A model generated the notes under the pieces. It was not told the DNA's origin. It saw only the letters and a list, made by a program, of their open reading frames with translations, and ran no database searches. Shown in pieces: positions 60,836 through 64,000 of a stretch of DNA of 64,000 nucleotides (positions are counted from its first letter, which is position 1; every line of letters starts with the position of its first letter). This stretch comes from DATARH01 sp035309005 (GTDB lineage Bacteria; Pseudomonadota; Alphaproteobacteria; ATCC43930; CGMCC-115725): positions 42,713 through 106,712 of the forward strand of contig DATGFP010000117.1 in NCBI GenBank assembly GCA_035309005.1, in the 5' to 3' direction. Position numbers and translations under genes: made by a program.

Positions 60836-61747
60836 CTGCACCTGCGACGCGCGGAACTTGCGCATCAGGACGACGATCAGCGGGATCAGTAACGGCAGCG
60901 CCGACAGCGCGGTCGCCACCCCGAGCCGCGGCTGGGCCATGTCGAAGGCGTAGCGAATGCTGAGCGTCGCCAGCACGCTCGTGGTATGTGCCGGCCCGCC
61001 GCCGGTCACGAAGTAAATCGGGTTGAAGTCGCCCAGCGCGAAGATCGTCGTCAACAGCGTGCAGGTCAGGTAGAGGTTGGCGAGCAGCGGAAAGCTGATG
61101 TGAATAAAGCTGCGGAACCCGGCCGCGCCGTCGACCTTCGCGGCATCGAGGATCTCCGGCGGGATCGCCATCCGGCCGGCCAAGAGGATCACGGTCCAGA
61201 ACGGCAGCCATTTCCAGATGTGCGAGCACATCGCCGAGCCGAGCGCCAGCCAGCGCGAGGTCAGCCAGCTCGGCCCGGCGATGCCGAACAGCTGGTAGAG
61301 CAGGTTGTTGAGGAGGCCGTATTCGCCGTCGAGCATCCAGTGGATCGACATGTAGGTCGGCTGTGCCGGCACTGCCCACGGCAGCACGAAGACCATCAAC
61401 AGCGCCTTCATCCACCACCCCCGTCGCATGAAAAAGCCCGACAGCAAGAGGGCGCAGAACATCTTCAGGTTGACCGCGACGCCGATGTAGAGCGCCGTAT
61501 TGACCAGCGTCATCACGTAAATCGGATCGGAAACCAGCGTCGCATAAAGGCTCGGCTCGCTGCCCATCCACAGGCCGAAAGCGATCGGATAGGCGACGAA
61601 GGCGAGGAAGAGGGCGATGTAGGGTAGGCAGAACGCGACCGCCCAGGCGTATTCAGATCCGCGCAGTCGGCCGCGCCAGAGGTTTCTGCGCATCCGCGGC
61701 GCCGCTTCGCGGAGCGGCGCCGCGATGATCCGACCGATATCCGCCAT
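60830..61747 (-). CDS. Sugar ABC transporter permease, orphan
   Basis: A 305-residue MalF/UgpA-type permease with six membrane helices, for example WAVAFCLPYIALFLAFVAYPIAFGLWMG. The EAA loop is recognisable as EILDAAKVDGAAGFRSFIHISFPLL. No binding protein, second permease or ATPase gene is adjacent: the next genes on either side are MaoC and an acyl-CoA dehydrogenase. ATG at 61747 is preferred; one about 30 codons upstream exists. Confidence 0.88.
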   Translation of the reverse strand: MADIGRIIAAPLREAAPRMRRNLWRGRLRGSEYAWAVAFCLPYIALFLAFVAYPIAFGLWMGSEPSLYATLVSDPIYVMTLVNTALYIGVAVNLKMFCALLLSGFFMRRGWWMKALLMVFVLPWAVPAQPTYMSIHWMLDGEYGLLNNLLYQLFGIAGPSWLTSRWLALGSAMCSHIWKWLPFWTVILLAGRMAIPPEILDAAKVDGAAGFRSFIHISFPLLANLYLTCTLLTTIFALGDFNPIYFVTGGGPAHTTSVLATLSIRYAFDMAQPRLGVATALSALPLLIPLIVVLMRKFRASQVQL

Positions 61748-61906
61748 GCGTTGTCGCCGGCTCCGATTTCTTCGCCGCCATAATGGGCCCCGCGGCGATT
61801 TCGCGAAAGCGCCAACCGGCGAGGCCCGCGCGCTTGTCAAGCCGGCCGGTGGGCTGCATGGTTCCAGCCCACGCCGGATGAGCCCACTGAAGCGCCAGGA
61901 TCTGGG

Positions 61907-62962
61907 ATGAGCGACAGCATCATCGTCGACACCGCCGCCCGCATCTTCGCCGATCTGTGCGAGCCGCAGATTGTCAACGCGGCCGAGGAGGGAACGTGGC
62001 CCGAGGCGCTGTGGGCGGCGCTTGAGGAATCTGGCCTGACGCTGACCTGGGTGCCCGACGCGCTGGGCGGCGCCGGAGCCGACATCGCCGACGGTTTTGC
62101 CGTGTTGCGGGTCGCGGGGCGTTATGCCGCGCCGGTGCCGTTGGCCGAGACGCTGCTCGCCGGCTGGCTCCTAGCGCACGCCAAGATTACGGCGCCCGGC
62201 GGGCCGATGACGCTCGCCCCGGTTTATGAGGATGGCCACATCGAGCTCTCGGGCCACACGTTGCGCGGCCGGGCGCGCCACGTCCCCTTCGCCAGCCGCG
62301 CCCGCCACATCGCGGTGCTCGCCTACCAGGCCGGGATCCCCTCGGTCGCGCTGGTCGCCACCGACGGGCTCGCGATCAGCCCCGGCACGAGCCTCGCCGG
62401 TGAGCCGCGCGACACGGTGTCGTTCGACGGCGCCGCCGCGCTCGCGGTCGGCGCGGCGCCCGACCTCGGCACGCTGAGCCTCGTGCGGCTCGGCGCCGCG
62501 GCGCGGGCGCAGCAGATGGCGGGCGCCCTCGAGCGCATCCTCGACCAATCGGTCCAGTGGTCGCTCGACCGCGTCCAGTTCGGCCGGCCGATCGCCAAGT
62601 TCCAGGCGGTGCAGCACAACCTCGCGACCTTGGCGGGCGAAGTCGCCGCCGCCGGCGCCGCGGCGGACGCCGCCGCCGAGGCGATCGCGCTGCACGGGCT
62701 CGGCAGCGAACTGGTCGCGGCCGAGGTCGCGGTGGCGAAATTGCGGGTCGGCGAGGCGGCCGGCGCCGGCGCCGCGATCGCTCACCAGGTGCATGGCGCG
62801 ATGGGCTTCACCTACGAGCACTCGCTGCACCACGCGACGCGGCGGCTCTGGGCGTGGCGCGAGGAATTCGGCAATGAGACGCATTGGGCGACCCAGCTCG
62901 GCCACATGGTCGCGGCGCGCGGCGCCGACCAATTGTGGCCGTTCCTGACACAGGGCTCGTGA
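61907..62962 (+). CDS. Acyl-CoA dehydrogenase, short subunit
   Basis: A 351-residue FAD-dependent acyl-CoA dehydrogenase. ALEESGLTLTWVPDALGGAG and AHQVHGAMGFTYEHSLHHATRRLWAW mark the family; the middle region has RVQFGRPIAKFQAVQH with the conserved FGxPI-xxFQ. The protein is shorter than usual (351 against 380-400), which fits one half of a heteromeric pair with the next gene. ATG preceded by AGGA. Co-transcribed with the following ACAD after 51 bases. Confidence 0.85.
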   Translation: MSDSIIVDTAARIFADLCEPQIVNAAEEGTWPEALWAALEESGLTLTWVPDALGGAGADIADGFAVLRVAGRYAAPVPLAETLLAGWLLAHAKITAPGGPMTLAPVYEDGHIELSGHTLRGRARHVPFASRARHIAVLAYQAGIPSVALVATDGLAISPGTSLAGEPRDTVSFDGAAALAVGAAPDLGTLSLVRLGAAARAQQMAGALERILDQSVQWSLDRVQFGRPIAKFQAVQHNLATLAGEVAAAGAAADAAAEAIALHGLGSELVAAEVAVAKLRVGEAAGAGAAIAHQVHGAMGFTYEHSLHHATRRLWAWREEFGNETHWATQLGHMVAARGADQLWPFLTQGS

Positions 62963-63013
62963 CAGCGCTTCATCTCGCGTATCTGAGAGTCTGGCGGCGG
63001 CGGAGAGCGAACG

Positions 63014-64000
63014 ATGGCCTACAATTTTCACTTCGATCCGGTAGACCTGCCGCCTGAGTGCAAGGAATTGCGCCAGGAAGTCCGCGCCTTCCTGCGCGCC
63101 GAGATCGACGCCGGCACCTTCAGCCCGGATGGGCGCCGCGGCGACAACGCGCGCGCCTTCGCCCGCAAGGTCGGCGCCCGGGGCTGGATCGGCATGACCT
63201 GGCCGAAGCAATACGGCGGCCACGAGCGCACCCATCTCGAACGCTACGTCGTGACCGAGGAGATGCTGGCGCACCGCGCCCCGACCCGCTCCTATTCTAC
63301 CGCCGACCGCCAATCGGGCCCGGTCATCCTGCGCTACGGCCAGGAAGCGGTGAAAGCGAACATCCTGCCGCGCATCGCCTCGGGGGAATTGTGCTTCTGC
63401 ATCGGATTGTCGGAGCCCAATTCCGGCTCCGACGTCTTCGCCGCCTCGACCCGCGCGACCAAAGTGGACGGCGGCTGGCTGGTCAACGGTCGCAAGATCT
63501 GGACCTCGAACGCGCATAATTCCGACTACATGATCGCGCTTTTGCGCACCTCGCCCAAGACCAAGGAAAACCACCGCCACGGGCTTACCCAGTTCTTGAT
63601 CGACTGCAAGTCGCCGGGCATCACGATCCGCCCGATCATCAATCTGACCGGCCAGCACGAATTCAACGAGATCTTCTTCGACGATGCGTTCGTGCCCGAT
63701 CTCCACCTGATCGGTGAAGTCGACATGGCGTGGAAGCAGGCGTCCGACGAACTGGCCTACGAGCGCAGCGGCCCCGACCGCTGGCTTGAGACCTTCCCGG
63801 CGCTGGTCGAACTGGTGCGCCGCGCCGGCCCCGAGCCGAGCGAGCGCCTCGCCGAAGGCATCGGCCGCGAGGTCGCGCACCTGGCGACGCTGCGGCGCAT
63901 GTCTGCGAGCGTCGCCGGCATGTTGCAGGCCGGCAAAACCCCGGCGGTCGAGGCCGCCGTCGTCAAGGATCTCGGCACCAACTGGGAACAGGCGCTGCCC
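63014..64000 (+). CDS. Acyl-CoA dehydrogenase, truncated by window end
   Basis: The first 329 residues of an acyl-CoA dehydrogenase; the window ends inside it. ELRQEVRAFLRAEI, GWIGMTWPKQYGGHERT, CFCIGLSEPNSGSDVF, VNGRKIWTSNAHNSDY and FNEIFFDDAFVP are all family landmarks. The neighbour is a short ACAD, and paired genes of this sort often encode heteromeric dehydrogenases of steroid or other ring-carbon side chains. GGAGAG precedes the ATG. Confidence 0.9.
   Translation, partial: MAYNFHFDPVDLPPECKELRQEVRAFLRAEIDAGTFSPDGRRGDNARAFARKVGARGWIGMTWPKQYGGHERTHLERYVVTEEMLAHRAPTRSYSTADRQSGPVILRYGQEAVKANILPRIASGELCFCIGLSEPNSGSDVFAASTRATKVDGGWLVNGRKIWTSNAHNSDYMIALLRTSPKTKENHRHGLTQFLIDCKSPGITIRPIINLTGQHEFNEIFFDDAFVPDLHLIGEVDMAWKQASDELAYERSGPDRWLETFPALVELVRRAGPEPSERLAEGIGREVAHLATLRRMSASVAGMLQAGKTPAVEAAVVKDLGTNWEQALP

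Noticed and set aside
1..64000. tRNA, rRNA or insertion sequence genes
   Set aside because: I found no cloverleaf-like tRNA, no rRNA stretch and no transposase or integrase reading frame in either strand by eye; a covariance-model scan would be needed for certainty.

Overview
The window is very GC-rich (mostly about 65-70% by eye), densely packed and reads as chromosome of a soil- or freshwater-type alphaproteobacterium. The call rests on gene content: type 2 ArgC, a PHA depolymerase, a BKACE enzyme, an MHS-family transporter, KpsC/E/T capsule genes, a NepR-like small protein and GTCATTGCGAG palindromic repeats. A Rhodospirillales-like or related lineage is a guess. I see no tRNA, rRNA, CRISPR, IS element or prophage block.

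Layout. 0.1-6.6 kb: surface-glycan genes (a large unknown protein, two tail-to-tail FkbM methyltransferases, two paralogous sulfotransferase-like proteins). 6.7-12.5 kb: housekeeping and stress genes, including a six-gene minus-strand run from an SDR through gamma-glutamyltransferase and NUDIX to a tandem universal stress protein. 12.7-17.2 kb: two tandem P450s and a B12-binding radical SAM protein. 17.2-24.8 kb: a capsule locus (phosphoglycerol-transferase-like protein, SDR, KpsC; divergently a nucleotidyltransferase-HAD fusion, KpsE and KpsT) with no KpsM, KpsD or KpsS in view. 24.8-26.4 kb: ferredoxin reductase plus [2Fe-2S] ferredoxin, plausible partners of the P450s. 26.5-33.8 kb: hydrolases, GST, two c-type cytochromes and a patatin-like protein without its catalytic residues. 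34-40.3 kb: PHA depolymerase, an AT-rich methyltransferase, BKACE with a transporter, and an Fe-S protein. 40.3-41.5 kb: argC behind a structured leader. 41.5-55.9 kb: assorted metabolic genes including CobB. 55.8-59.5 kb: a broken VOC gene and a very large class A PBP. 59.8-64 kb: phosphoesterase, MaoC, an orphan sugar-ABC permease and a pair of acyl-CoA dehydrogenases, the second cut by the window end.

Most interesting points. (1) The argC leader holds a TTGACG-17-TAGCCT promoter whose predicted start falls on the ATG of a 34-codon ORF with six consecutive Arg codons, then a long hairpin, then a Rho-independent terminator with competing pairings: a candidate arginine leader-peptide attenuator or attenuator-derived sRNA. 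(2) Two genes (diheme cytochrome c at 31.7 kb, methyltransferase at 45.8 kb) have ATA exactly where the start codon should be. (3) A patatin/DUF3734 homologue has lost both catalytic residues. (4) Both P450s lack the acid-alcohol pair. (5) Convergent genes almost all share or abut their stop codons, so there is little room for terminators between them.
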